From the NCBI GenBank assembly GCA_963422465.1, contig OY730169.1:3038001-3102000 (forward strand): 64,000 nucleotides of DNA. The letters run 5' to 3'. The stretch's first letter is position 1; every line of letters begins with the position of its first letter. The position numbers and the translations under genes were made by a program. Below, in pieces: positions 34,655 to 46,309 of this stretch. Below the pieces are notes generated by a model that saw only the letters and a program-made list of their open reading frames with translations, searched no databases and was not told the origin of the DNA. Source of the DNA: Lichina pygmaea. Taxonomy: Eukaryota; Ascomycota; Lichinomycetes; Lichinales; Lichinaceae.

Positions 34655-35740
34655 TGTGGATAACACTGTTCGTCGAGCGATATGGCCGGATCGATGAGAA
34701 TATTGGTTTGCCCACCAGAGAAGAGTCCTCTGCCCGCACAAGGAGGCTGAACAACTCAACTGACCTTGAGATGACAGTACCAAGAACTGTTTGCATTGGT
34801 TCAGGCACTCCCAGAGTCAGCTGGTACAAAGATACTCTTCCTCATCACTTGGATATACGGCGGCTTCATGGCAGTGATCATCTCTTTCTTTTTGTGGTTG
34901 TGAGTGCACTGTGATAGCATGAAGAGTCTGCTCATGCGATGCCTGTCTGACACCTATGTGGATAGCCTCCCTGGAGCGATTGGCATGTACACCTTGTCGG
35001 TTGGCATCTCCTACGTTTGCGAGAGGATGTGTGAGCTGGTCTATGCCCTCCTCTCTGGTCTGAACACGGCGACTGTCAGATACATCACCCTTGCCACGGT
35101 GCAGCTGACTCGGAAGGTAATCACGGACAGGCTCACGGACAGGCTCACGCGCATCCTGCTCTTCCTCATGGGCACTGCCGGAATGCTCTACACCGCGCTA
35201 TAGTATTGTCCTTCTCTCATGTTCGGCGCTGGGGTGGTGACCATGATATGGGACGCTGGGTTCCTGCAGTGCGCAGGCGCACGCATAAGGACCCTCTTGT
35301 CTGCCAAGAAGCTCTCGAAGAGGCTTGTCGATCTCGAGTCGAGCGAGGAAGACCAATCGACCGCCGCAGACACTGACGCGAATCGAGACCGAAATCCCAG
35401 TGTCCTGCAACCCCTCCCGGCGGCGACGCGGCGTCTGAGCTGGCAGGTCGGCACCGCCATCCCCGTCGTCTGCGGTGCTTCCTTCATCCTTGTCGTGAAG
35501 ATGAGGATTGTGCTCATGGCACCTCCACGCAGCGCCGCTCTCTTCTCAAACATGTACCTCGCGGGGACGATCACCTTCGGCGCGTGATCCCTCTGCTCCG
35601 CGAGTACGTCGTGTCCTTTGGCTGGGTGTTACCGCGGGACTTCCAGCTGGGCGTTGCCATCATCCAATCATTTTCCGGCCCGAACGTCAACGTTGCCGTC
35701 TATCTGGGTGTGCTGGCAACGGCGAGGACTACTGGTAGGT
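34655..35740 (+). pseudogene. Chromate transporter (CHR family) pseudogene
   Basis: Segments in the right order match fungal CHR transporters. They are LFVERYGRIDEN at 34666-34700; YQELFALVQALP at 34778; the next span; then, after a good intron 34900-34965 (GTGAGT..ATAG), LPGAIGMYTLSVGI, YALLSGLNTATV and ITDRLTRILLFLMGTAGMLY; MFGAGVVTMIWD; LFSNMYLAGTITFG; and IPLLREYVVSFGWVLPRDFQ with FSGPNVNVAVYLG. The gene is broken: TAG at 35201 replaces the conserved Trp after MLYTAL, and a small deletion near 35584 removes the GGPVV segment and shifts the frame. The 5' end is degenerate and the last spans are not found. CHR proteins export chromate or move sulfate-like anions. The state of decay suggests loss in the recent past. 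Confidence 0.75.
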
Positions 35741-37869
35741 CGCCGTCGCGGCCGCCGACTTCGTCGGAGGCGCTTGGTTCCGCGTGAACGCGCCATCCGC
35801 CATTCTCTTTGGCGTGGTCATGGGCTTCATCTGGTATGCCGCCGTCAACGCTCGAAGATGCTTACATGTACATACTTTTTGAATAGACTCGCGAGTCGCT
35901 GTCGTCAAGTCGTCCCTTCCAGACTGTACGGTATAAAATTGCTTCCGGCCTTACGGAAACATACATTCTCCTAGAGACCGCCAGGTTGACTAACATCCTA
36001 CCACGTACCGAGATATCATTATTCAGCATCGTTCCCTCCCGATAACTACATCATACTTGATTCATGTTCCGACGTTCCATCAATGCCAGCAGCCGGTTGA
36101 CCAAGTCAATCCCAACTGGCATCCCTTATCAGAGCCTGTTCGGCTGCGTAACCTCTCTGTCTCTACGTACCGTACGTGTTACCCCATTTCACAGACACGA
36201 CAAGCACTACCTTACCATACGTACTTCCATATGCTACATACATAACGTACTGGTACAACATACGGTATAGCTATGTCAGTACTTTTAAATGAGTACCTAA
36301 CTGCCTAGTAAAACTGTCCTGATCTTGTTAACCAGGAAGGGAGTGTCCGAACACCTTACGGCTCAGTTTAAAGCGCCCGAACCTACGTACTCCGTGGAGT
36401 CAGTACGGGCGCACACTGGAGAAAGATGGGGGTCTACGAAGTGCTGGTAAGACGTCCTCCCTCTGGGGGGGGGGGAAGGGTTTGGCATGCCTGGGTGGAA
36501 GGAGCTATCTTCTGGCTGGAGTTTCTTGTGAACGACAAGAACACTGCATGCTGACAGGTAGCCAGGTGTGCCAGAGCAGGTCTCAAACGTAGTCTGATAC
36601 CAACGGGGAATAGGTACAGTGTCACGACACAAGTCTGCGTACACCGGTACAACCCATCAGCTGCCATCTTCTTAAGTAATGCGACAGAATCAGAGTTACA
36701 GCGACAGCAGCAAGTGATGATGTATTGATCCTCTGGACTAATCCGAGGTAGATCATGTATGAAGGCCTACGCAGACTTGTGTCGTGTCACTGTATGTGTT
36801 GATGACTACGGTACCGTAACTGATATGTACTGATGACCAATCGATTCCCCAATAGAGATAACCACATGGAGATCCAGTTTGATAAGTCCAAAAGACTCAA
36901 GGAAATACTTTTACTTACTATACAGAAGTATTTTTTAGCTATCTACGTATGGTACCGTACCGTAGTGTATACATGTACGTGTGAATGTACCATGGTATTC
37001 ACCAAGACTCAAGTTTGGTAGGTGGTGGTGAATAGGGGTTGTGTTCTACGTAACGTACATACGTAGCCCTTTCACACCCACTGCCCTTACTCCGTCCATC
37101 TACGTACAGTGGTGTAAGACCGCCACTACAAGACTTTGTGCGTAATCTACATCAAAAGGCCGATACAATCTAAAATGTCAAGAGAGAACGATATTTGAAC
37201 TGCTGCAAAAGCTCGGGTGTACCGTCGTGCTTTCGGTAGTCTAATTATTTTTGAAATATCATTCCCTGTTTGCCGGGAACGGGCGGGCTAGAGTCGTCAT
37301 CTCTGCGCAGTTACAGTAGGAGATCCCGACAAGGTTTATTTATATCTTGGTAGAGCGTCACTTTCCGTGACCTTTGATCCTTGCAGGTTTGAACGCGGGA
37401 GTCGATCAGAACTACTGCGGCGAGTCGCCCCTTCGTCCATCCCTCCGTCGCGCAGGCCGAACCCAACCCCTCTTCGTTCCCATCCCTCATCTGGCCGCCC
37501 TTCCCAATTTTACACGTCCCAGTGTGATCTTGTCACGCCGGTGCTCTTCCATCCGTATTGTCCGAGTTGGTTCAGTCCTGATCCACGACTTCCCCCCTCC
37601 AGGTGCGTTGCCACGCTTCACGCCTGGAACAGGGTAGGAGACAACCCGAGTGGCGGGAAACGCCCCTGCGTCGAAATTTCATCACACATGCTACGGGTAT
37701 GATGCAAGTCCCAGCTTGGCGTGTTCCTCGAACTGGCCAGCCCTGGCCTTGAAAAGGTAGTAGGAATCCGGCAGCAGCATCTCTCGCTCGTAGGGCATCT
37801 TCAAACATACACAAGTTTAGAACATATCAGCGGAGGCGAATTTGTTCGTCTAGATGGCGCCAAGGGTGA
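35741..37869. other. Intergenic region upstream of the Cdc4-type gene
   Basis: No gene supported. Holds GTAC-palindrome clusters at about 36160-36290 and 36930-37110 and a run of G near 36468. The last few hundred bases should contain the promoter, and possibly a first exon, of the next gene. Confidence 0.45.
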
Positions 37870-38025
37870 GAGCTTGATGTGCAGGCCAGATTGAGCGCCT
37901 CCCGTCTCACACCGCTTTCTGTCCAGGCTTCCACCACGACACGAGACCTTTCTGAACAGCACGCGACGGTCGGATCACGACCTTGGTCTGGCAGGGCCCC
38001 GGCACCCAGTCCAAGCAAGAGGGGA

Positions 38026-39104
38026 ATGGCATCGCCGGTGCTTCCGTCCCGGCCAAAGATTGAACGGACCTCGAACACGAGCTCGAAGGGGCTTCGTCGA
38101 TCGACCAGAACTTCGGCAACTCTCGCGAGACCGATGATGTCGGCTTCACCCTCGAGATCAAAGGGATTGGAGGAAACCTCTGACAGCACGATCGGAGCGG
38201 CATCGGCGTCGACACAGCCGACGTCGATGCACCGGCAGCTGGCGCCGCATGCCACCCTCGGCCAGTTCTCGTACGTGCCCGCGACTCAGACCACGGTGGT
38301 GACCACGACCACGACCACGACCACATCATTCCCGCCTTTGCTCTTTAAGGGGCTACGCGACCTGGCGGATTTGGATCCGAAACTGTACCCTCTGGCCGCC
38401 ACGCCCACGCCCTCGTCCTTGAAGACCATCAGCTTCGATTTGAACGGTGTTCCGGCTCGGTTCGAGGAGGCCGAGGACGCATCTCGCGCGTTGGACGAGG
38501 TGAGCAGCTCACGTTGGGATCAGACACGAAGGCGAGGGAAGGCTCGAACGAAAGGTGCTGATTTCCGCGGTTGACAGTTCAACCGTCAGCGCTCGCACCT
38601 CGACGAGTCCGGCGGCGTTGTCGAGAATGTTTTCCGGTCCGAATCGAACGCGGATCGACAGACGACACGCTTGAACTCGTCATCGCTCCCCGCCCCTCAG
38701 ACGCGCTCGAGGAAGCGGCCGGCGTCGCCCGTCTCCATCGCCGAGGCCGCAGAGCAGGCTTCTCGGCGGCGGGACAGCCCGGAAGCTTCCAACCGCACCT
38801 CGGCGTTCCCACGACACCTGCCGTCGCGTTCGAGCCAGACGACCCGTCGGTCGACGCTTGGGGTACCTCCTCGTCCAGCAGATGCCGCTCTGGGCCCGCA
38901 AGGCTTGGCCATGGCGTCGTCGCTGGCTTCTGTGCGCCGTCGATCCGAGGCGCAACAAGGACGCCATCATCTGAGCGCTCGCGCGGCGCACGACGCTGCC
39001 GCCTCGGATACCGAGACCCCACCGCAATCGTTTCTTCTGCCAAGTCCCAGAGTGCCCCCGAACACGACTGCTGCCATTCCGGCCGGCGAACAGGTCGATG
39101 ACGC

Positions 39105-39161
<57 letters not shown>

Positions 39162-39547
39162 TGTTTCGACCGTCCACGACAACCCGGCGACGGACCAAAG
39201 CACCTTGGTCGGTGACGACGTCTTGGCCATCCCCGCGGCCAGCGTTGCGACGGCGACGCCGCCCATCACCGACAACGACCTTCTGCCGGCCGGGCATGAC
39301 TACGTCGGTGCTGGCACCACCCTTGGCGCCGGTGGCAGCGGCCCCCATGCCGACCAGGACCCGCTAAGCCTGATCAGCCCGACGCTCGCTCACGATGCTA
39401 GCTTACCGAGCCCAAGCATTTCGCCGGTCACGGCGGCGCTCCACTACGACGCTCAAAGGGCATCGGATCACGGCGCCGATGTGGATGTGGATGCCGAAGA
39501 CGGCGATGTCGACTCGAGCTTCGCCCTGCCGCCGCCACGCCGTCTCG

Positions 39548-39590
<43 letters not shown>

Positions 39591-41831
39591 CGACGGCGAC
39601 GACGATCTTGACAGCCCCGCCGTCACGCGTCGAAGGCGAAAGAGGTCGGCTCGGTTCCGGATGGACGAGGACGCTGCCGTGGTTGGACCGTCGGAGCCGA
39701 GCCCCGGGACGGCGGGGGTTGGCTCGCCGACGCTGATGGGGTTGCCCTCGATGCTCGACGCGTTCGACGCCATGCCGCCGGAGATGCAGACGTACATGAT
39801 CCACCACTTCCTCCGGCGCTGCACCAAGCCCACGCTCCGCACCGTCGCCGACATCATCAACCCAGCCCTGAAGGTGGATTTCCTCACCACCCTGCCGCCG
39901 GAGCTAGGGATCAACATTGTGCGATACCTCGATGTCCGGTCCATGTGTCGTGCCGCCCAGGTCTCGAAGCGATGGCGTCAGATGCTGGACTCCAACGAGC
40001 GAGCATGGAAGGAGTTAATGGACCGGGACGGATACTCGCTGCCGCCGGGTGAGCTGCAACGCGCCATCCGAGAGGGATGGGGCTGGCAGAATCCCTACGG
40101 CGACGACGACTGCGAGAGAGACGTCAGCTCCGTGGGCATGCCGGCGCTCGAGCACGGCCCGGCACCGGCCGAAGGGGACGACAGAGGCCCTTCCCTGGCG
40201 CGAGGCCGGCCGAAGCGAAAAGCAGCGACGAAGTCCCAGAGCCGCAAGCGGCTCAAGAGGAAGGAGAGTACCAAGAGCAGAACGGCGGGGGACGCGATGC
40301 AGGACGCTTGGATGAGCGACCTGGCCGTCGTCCAGGGGCCGTACGCGGCCGCCAGCGCCGCCGCCAAGATCACGCCCAACCCGCCCATCGGCCTGCCGAG
40401 CCTCGCTAACCTGCACCTGTTCAAGTCGATCTACCGCAGGAACCACGTCATCAGAACGTACTGGATGGACGAGACGGTGAAGCCGACGCACATCGCGTTC
40501 CGGGCGCACGCACGCCACGTCGTCACGTGCCTTCAGTTCGACTGGGATAAGATCCTGACCGGGAGCGACGACACGAGCATCAACGTCTTCGACACCAGGA
40601 CCGGCGCGCTCCGGGCGAAGCTCGAGGGACACGAGGGTGGCGTGTGGGCGCTACAGTACGAGGGCAACACGCTGGTGTCGGGCTCGACGGACCGGTCCGT
40701 CCGGGTGTGGGACATTGAGCGCGGCCGCTGCACCCACACCTTCCACGGGCACACGTCGACGGTGAGGTGTCTCCAGATCCTGACGCCGACCCACGTCGGG
40801 TACGGGAGCGACGGCCGGTCGATCCGGATGCCGAAGGAGCCTCTGATCATCACGGGCTCGCGCGATTCGACGGTGCGGGTGTGGAAGCTGCCCCAGCCCG
40901 GGGACGCGCCCTGGAACGTGGCGCCACAGTCGGCTGGCGAGGGCGACTGTCCCTTCTTCGTGCGGACCCTGGCCGGCCACATGCACTCGGTCCGGGCCAT
41001 CGCCGCGCACGGCGACACGCTCGTCAGCGGCAGCTACGACGCGACCGTCAGGGTGTGGAGGATCTCGACGGGCGAGCTCGTGCACCGGCTGATCGGACAC
41101 ACTTCCAAGGTCTACAGCGTCGTGCTCGACCACGCGCGCAATCGCTGCATCAGCGGGTCGATGGACAACCTCGTCAAGGTCTGGTCGCTGGAGAGCGGGA
41201 TGGTGCTCTTCAACCTCGAGGGGCACTCGTCGCTCGTCGGGCTTCTGGATCTGAGCCACGACAGGCTCGTGTCGGCCGCGGCAGACTTTACGCTCCGTGT
41301 GTGGGACCCCGCTTTCGGGCAGTGTCGGAGCACGCTACGGGCCCACACCGGGGCCATCACGTGCTTCCAGCACGACGGGCAGAAGGTCATCTCGGGCTCG
41401 GATCGCATGGTCAAGATGTGGAACGTTCAGACGGGCGCCTTCGTACGGGATCTCCTTACCGACCTCAGCAACATGTGGCAGGTCAGGTTCAACGAGCGGC
41501 GTTGCGTCGCGGCCGTGCAACGCAATCAGATGACGTACATCGAGGTGAGCCGATCAGACTTGGTCAAGCGATGCGGCTGGACTTTTCTGTGTGTCTTGGG
41601 TCCTAATGGTCTAATCTGTCATCGCAGGTTCTTGACTTTGGCTCCTCTCGAGAGGCCGTGCACGACCACCGCCGAGGCAGGAGAGTTGTCGTGGATGTGC
41701 ATGGGGATGAGATTTCCGACGACGTCGAAGAAGGACCGGACGAGCATGCCCTGGCCGCTGTTGGTGTCGGAGCTGGCGGTGGTACCGCTGCTGCTGCAGT
41801 CGTCGCCGTCGCCGGCGCCGCAGCAGAATGA
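38026..41831 (+). CDS. CDC4: Cdc4-type F-box/WD40 substrate receptor of SCF ubiquitin ligase
   Basis: Exons 38026-38499, 38578-41544 and 41628-41831 join in phase 0 (introns 78 and 83 nt) to 1214 residues. The frame remains open upstream to 37870, so the start may be earlier or lie in another exon. A Thr-rich motif [19 protein letters not shown], typical of filamentous fungal Cdc4/Pop1 proteins, precedes two long Asp runs. An F-box follows at about 594-640 (LTTLPPELGINIVRYLDVRS, MCRAAQVSKRWRQML), the linker GWGWQNP, and seven WD40 repeats at about 800-1140 (ARHVVTCLQFDWDKILTGSD, VSGSTDRSVRVWD, VSGSYDATVRVW, ISGSMDNLVKVWSLE). The tail begins IEVLDF. Such receptors bind phosphodegrons and direct their ubiquitination; Neurospora FWD-1 is a related protein acting on the clock protein FRQ. 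Which of these orthologues it is cannot be fixed here. Confidence 0.9.
39105..39161 (+). repeat. GAC repeat coding for about 19 aspartates in the Cdc4-type protein
   Basis: An almost pure (GAC)n tract in frame in exon 2. A second shorter GAC run lies at about 39550-39591 and is followed by mixed Gly/Asp codons. Both lie N-terminal to the F-box. Confidence 0.95.
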
Positions 41832-42189
41832 GCGTGCTCGGCCAACTGACTGGTGTTTTTTTTTTTCTTTCTTTCTTTTCTCTTCTTTCTTTTCTGGTTC
41901 CACGATGATACCCCATCAAACAGGTTTTCCTACCGTATCTCCGATCCGAGCCTCACCACACTGAAACCTTTTCTTTTGTCACGAAGAAAGGCATCCGTCT
42001 TCTCTACCGCTCCCGCCGGTCTACGTACAGTACAGTATCAACAGTCTTCTTTTCCTCCACAGTTTCCTGTATCTCACTGTAGAACAGAACAGTGCTAAAT
42101 AACAGGAAATAGCTTGGGGTTGTAAGACATTTGAGTTGGCAACTGTCTTGGGGGGACTTGGGGAACTTGGGGAACTTGTTATCCTTGGT

Positions 42190-42262
42190 TGGTCTTGTTC
42201 TTGTTCTTGTTCTCTTCTTGTTCTGGTTCTGGTTCTGGTTCTCGCTCTTGTTCTTATTCTCT
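42190..42262. repeat. Hexamer repeat TTGTTC / TGGTTC
   Basis: About ten to twelve copies of TTGTTC and its variant TGGTTC, with a few irregular units. Confidence 0.85.
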
Positions 42263-42934
42263 CTTCCCTTTTCAGATAATAACATTCATGTACAGCGTGT
42301 TCATTGCATTACACTTCATTACAATTCCATCTCAGTTCATTGCACTGTGTTACAGTACTCCCATACCCTGTACATTACAGTGCGTCGCATTGGCCAGTCT
42401 CTTTAGATCCACTCGTGTTCTGTGTGTGGAAAAAGAGGAGGAAAGTATTAATCATCTTAGTCATTCAGATGTTGGTACCTGGATTTTGATGAGTTGTGCT
42501 TCTTACTTGGGCTCTTGACTCTTTGGTTCAGGCCTATGGTTTTATGGCTCCGTGACTCTTTGCTTCGTTGCTCCATGGCTTCGTTGCTCTTTGCTCTTTG
42601 GCTCTGTGGCACTGTTGCTCTCTTGCTTCCTTGCCTCCCCCCACCTCAGCATTCAAAAGACAAGTAGTACTAATCATCATAGCATACTTTCCTTTCTATA
42701 TCATTCTTTCCCACTCTTTTTCTTTCTCCTCTCACACCAGGCATTACATGATGTACTGTACAAGGGGGTTACAGGAGTGCGTGCGAATCAAGGTAGACTT
42801 GCAACCTCCCTTCTCCACCCCCCCCCCCCCCCCCCCCAGGGCGTGTCTTGTATGCCCCAAGTCTCAGGCAGTGACGGCAGATGTGCATGCAGCCAGGCTT
42901 CCTGGGTATTAGCAATGTTCAGCATCAGCAAGCT

Positions 42935-43045
42935 TCTTGAATCCCAACAATGGGTCTTGTATCCCGGCAATGTTCTTGGATCCCAGCAAATGAAGCTCCG
43001 ATCCCAGCAGCCTCCTTGAATGACAGCAAGCCTCCAATCTTAGCA
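42935..43045. repeat. Imperfect 19-22-bp tandem repeat, five to six copies
   Basis: Units follow the pattern CTTG(A/T/G)ATCCC(A/G)(G/A)CAA with variable tails; the last copies are more diverged (CTTGAATGACAGCAAGCC). Confidence 0.75.
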
Positions 43046-43379
43046 GGACTATCCATGATCGAAAGGTAAAGTGGCTACGGTTAATCAATCAACATGCGTA
43101 CCGCCGTCCGGCAGAGTGGAGTCTACTGCTTTGGGGTCCGGTCGGGTCGTGGCACAGTAGTGTCAGGTACGGTAAGGTAAGGAGAGCGTCTCGATGATCC
43201 CTTTCTTATTCTACGACTCAAACCGGGCCGGATGGGGAAGGGGGAGTGATCAGGTTCATATCAACCTTCAGCGCTTTCCTTTTCTGTTCCCTCGTAACCC
43301 CTCCCATGCTCTGCCCCCTCCTACCATCAACTCCCCCAACCACAAGTCCCAAAATCCCAACATCAACCCACCAAACTAC

Positions 43380-45304
43380 TTAACGTGACCTCCTCGAGGT
43401 CATACGAGAACCGTACGGGTCGACAGGAGCGGGATGGGGAGGAGCAGGTTGAAGACGACGGGGACCGACAGGCCTGCTGAAGGACGACGTGGCCAAGCCG
43501 TCGAGTCCCGTAGCGCACAGCACGGCCCAGCGTAGCGCACTCACGCCGAGTTTGTCCTTGCGGATGCTTAGGGACAGCTTGGTTCTCGGGGCATCTTTGA
43601 GGTCGGCGATGTCGTCAGCCGTGTCGTCGGCGGTGTCGTCGGCGTCGACATGACACTCGGGCTCTTCCAGCAGTCGCCGCATCTCGGCCATCTCGCTGCT
43701 CCTTTTGCTCTTCGCTCTCCGGCCGCTGACCAGGACGCGAGGACTGATATTCTCGGCGCTGACGCCCAGGATTTCTCCGAGCGCCTGCGGCCCGGGTGCA
43801 TTCTTCCGGTTCGAGCGACGGCCTTTGTCGTCGATGTCGTCGTCGTCGTGGCCGTCATCGTCCGTGGCGTCGACGACGTGGTCCTTGATGTCGCGCAGTA
43901 CCTGCCGATACCGCTCGAGGTTCGCACGCGTCTTGACCTCGGACGGCAGCCGCGCGCGGCTGCTTCGACCGATCGAGTTCGAGTCCGGAAAGATGATGCG
44001 GTCGATCTTCGACAGCACGATCTGGTGAGGGATGGCCCGTTCGCGGAGGAACGAGAGCAGGGCTTTGTCCGTGGCCTTCAGGCCGTGCAGCGCATCAATC
44101 AAGACGAATGTTCGTCGGAGACTTTATTTTTCACCTTGTCGAACACGTTTGGGATTGCTGTTACTACTCTGCGCTTGCCGAGACAGACCATGCGAGCTCT
44201 GAGAAAGATGGAGAGAAGAGGAAGCGCATTGGTGTGGTGGAGCAGGACAGCAGCAAGGAGCACTTTGATCAAGGTGAGAAGAGAGGCCCAACAAGAGAAG
44301 AAAAATGCATACGCCCGCCTGTGCTCAAGATATTTCATAATCTCCTTTCCCCATTCTTCGCGGCTGGCCTTGCCGTATCCCGGCATGTCCAGGACAAGCA
44401 GCTGGCCGCCGTTGACGCTGATGCCGTTCATCGTGCGCGTTCGTCCCGGCTTCGACGACGTGTGGCAGAGATCCTTGCTGCCGAGTATTGCGTTGAGCAG
44501 CGTGGACTTGCCGACGTTGCTGCGCCCAAGGAAGACCACTTCTGGCGCTGTTGGCAGCACCTGCGCTGGTGGACGTGACGACGACGGCCGGGTCGTTGGT
44601 TCGTCATCTTCGGCGTAGTCAGAATCGCCGTCGTCGTCTTCGGCGGCGAGCGCATCCTCGTGGGCGTTGTCTGCTACGGGGACTCTCTTGGAGCGGGGCG
44701 GACGAGGTGCCAGAGGGAGCTTGATCTCTCGGAGCTTGGCCGCGCTCCACACCATCTTCGCCGGCTGTGCTGTGAAGAAGGCATCGGCGGCCTCCAGCTG
44801 CGTCAGCGTCGGTTCTACAGTATCCCATCGTAGCGCCAGCTCGCTCTCAGGGATACCGAGATATCCGCGATCGGTCTGGCTGTTGGCGCTCTCCTTTGGC
44901 GGCTGGTCTGTGACGGCCGTCGTCGCTTTAGATGATGAGTCTGCATTCTGATCGCCAGGCTGCCGTCTGCGATTGATCGAGGGCTTTTGAGTCGACGTGA
45001 AGGCATTGAGTCGTCGCTCAGCTAGAGTCGTCCGTGTCGCGTTGGCTGGAGGTAGAGCCTTATCTCCGGTCCATCGTGCTCTAGACGGTCGATGGCGGTC
45101 GAGGTCATGCCCAAGCACGGTGACTTCCGTGGTCCTGCCGTTCAACACTCGCTCCTTCAGGGGTCTATGTGGCCGGGTGGAACTTGAAGTGGACGCAGAG
45201 GCGGAGGCGAGCCGTCGGCCGCGACCAGCAAGCCGAGCATGCCTCTGCAGGAGAAAAGTACATCTATCGCAGATGTAGTGATAACCAGATTTGCTGCGCG
45301 ACAT
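43380..45304 (-). CDS. EngB/YihA-type GTPase, probably mitochondrial
   Basis: Two exons, 45304-44313 and 44121-43380, join in phase (191-nt intron, GTATGC..AAAG) to 577 residues. The GTPase domain has G1 GRSNVGKST at about residue 261, the SSKPGRTRTMN switch region, G3 DMPGYG at about 302 and G4 SKID at about 364; LRRTFVLIDALHGLKATD directly follows the splice. EngB proteins help assemble the large ribosomal subunit, and the fungal members act in mitochondria. The Arg/Ser-rich N-terminus (CTFLLQRHARLAGRGRRL) fits an import signal. Both the 260-residue N-terminal part, with an acidic stretch just before the G domain, and a C-terminal extension with acidic Asp/Ala repeats make it far longer than the roughly 200-residue bacterial protein. 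Convergent with the Cdc4-type gene. Family assignment is firm, location inferred. Confidence 0.88.
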
Positions 45305-45689
45305 TGCGCGAGATCCGGCTGTTCAAAAAGCCCCTGCAAGGTCTCTTGCTCACATGGCCGTCGCCAGCTACAATTGAATGTAACAAATCGTGAACCCGAA
45401 ACAAAACCTCGTGGAAGTGGTCACATATTCGTCGGACATCGGGATCTGCTCCAGCCTAAGGCTAATGGGCTAACCCAAATACGGTACGGTAAGCGCGCAC
45501 CACAGCTTTCAGGGTCACAACTTTGTCGGACATCGTGGGGTGTCGTGCTCAAACGTACGCACACCCTTGTCAATACAGACACACCCTGGCCATGTTAGTG
45601 TCCCGTGACTCTAGCTTTACTACGGGCAGACCCCTGGATTCATCCCCTCGTACTGCAAGAAATCCTGACTGTATCTCAAAATGCTCTCG
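45305..45689. other. Promoter side of the EngB gene
   Basis: No gene. About 385 bp of apparently unique sequence between the EngB start and the first recognisable LINE sequence. Confidence 0.4.
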
Positions 45690-46309
45690 ACCCGACCCCG
45701 TGCCGCCGCCTGGCCTGCCACAGTCATTGTGGCAGGCATACCAGCTGGCCGAGCAATTGTGCTGAGGTCGCTGGAAGGAACTTGAAGGCGGACCGCGAAC
45801 CAGCCGCCATCCCACCGGCCCAGACCGTGGAGGGAGCGGGTGAAAGCTGGAGGCCATGCCCTAAAAGAAGGCTGCGCTCCGCCTACACGCCGGCTTGCCG
45901 AAGGCGTACACCAGCATCCTGAAACAGATCCGCACAGGCAAGCACGGCAAGATAGGCCTCGCTGCCTTCCTCCACAAGTGCCAGGTGGCCGGCCCCTGTG
46001 GGTGGCAATGGGAGACTGCTAAGCATGTAATTCTAGACTACTTGCGCTTCACTCGAGAGTGATGGGCCTTGCGCCAGGCAGTCTCTACTACTAACTTCCA
46101 GCTACTGATATCGAGCCACTGGGCAGCTGCCGCTTTGACGACGTGGTTCCTCCGTCTGGATGTTTTACCCAGTTTTCCTGGGCCCGAGGTCAACTCCCTC
46201 TTCTTACTTGACTGCCCAGCAGTCTCTCCCCTTCTTTATAACATCTCGTAGGAGGGCGCCCACTAGGGGCCGCAGGGGAGGTTTTTTACCCTAGAGTTAT
46301 GTGATGATT
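45690..46309 (+). mobile_element. Outer LINE copy, left part (end of ORF2 and 3' UTR)
   Basis: Translated pieces match the end of ORF2 of the inner copy: SLWQAYQLAEQL, GLPKAYTSILKQIRTGK, LAAFLHKCQ, then QWETAKHVILDYLRF, and a degenerate LPSFPGPE terminus. The CCHC knuckle that ends the ORF2 of this LINE type is damaged here (the first Cys pair is shifted and the last Cys is Tyr), and frames change between pieces. The 3' UTR begins normally (CAGGGGAGGTTTTTTACCC) and is cut at TTATGTGATGATT, where the inner element begins. Its remaining 3' end is at 48278-48370. Its left border is gradual and no target duplication was found for it. Confidence 0.8.

Larger units (their letters stand above)
41832..43379. 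other. Repeat-rich spacer between convergent genes
   Basis: No gene. In order it contains TTTC-rich sequence just after the stop (about 41855-41900), GGGGAACTT repeats near 42155, TTGTTC/TGGTTC hexamer repeats at 42190-42262, GTTGCTC-rich low complexity at 42545-42640, a run of about 20 C at 42818-42837 and a 20-bp repeat at 42935-43045. Confidence 0.6.

Noticed and set aside
35741-35880. Hydrophobic frame after the chromate transporter relic (APSAILFGVVMGFIWYAAVN)
   Set aside because: It does not match the last spans of the CHR family, and I could not link it in order with the relic; it may be chance or part of another gene.
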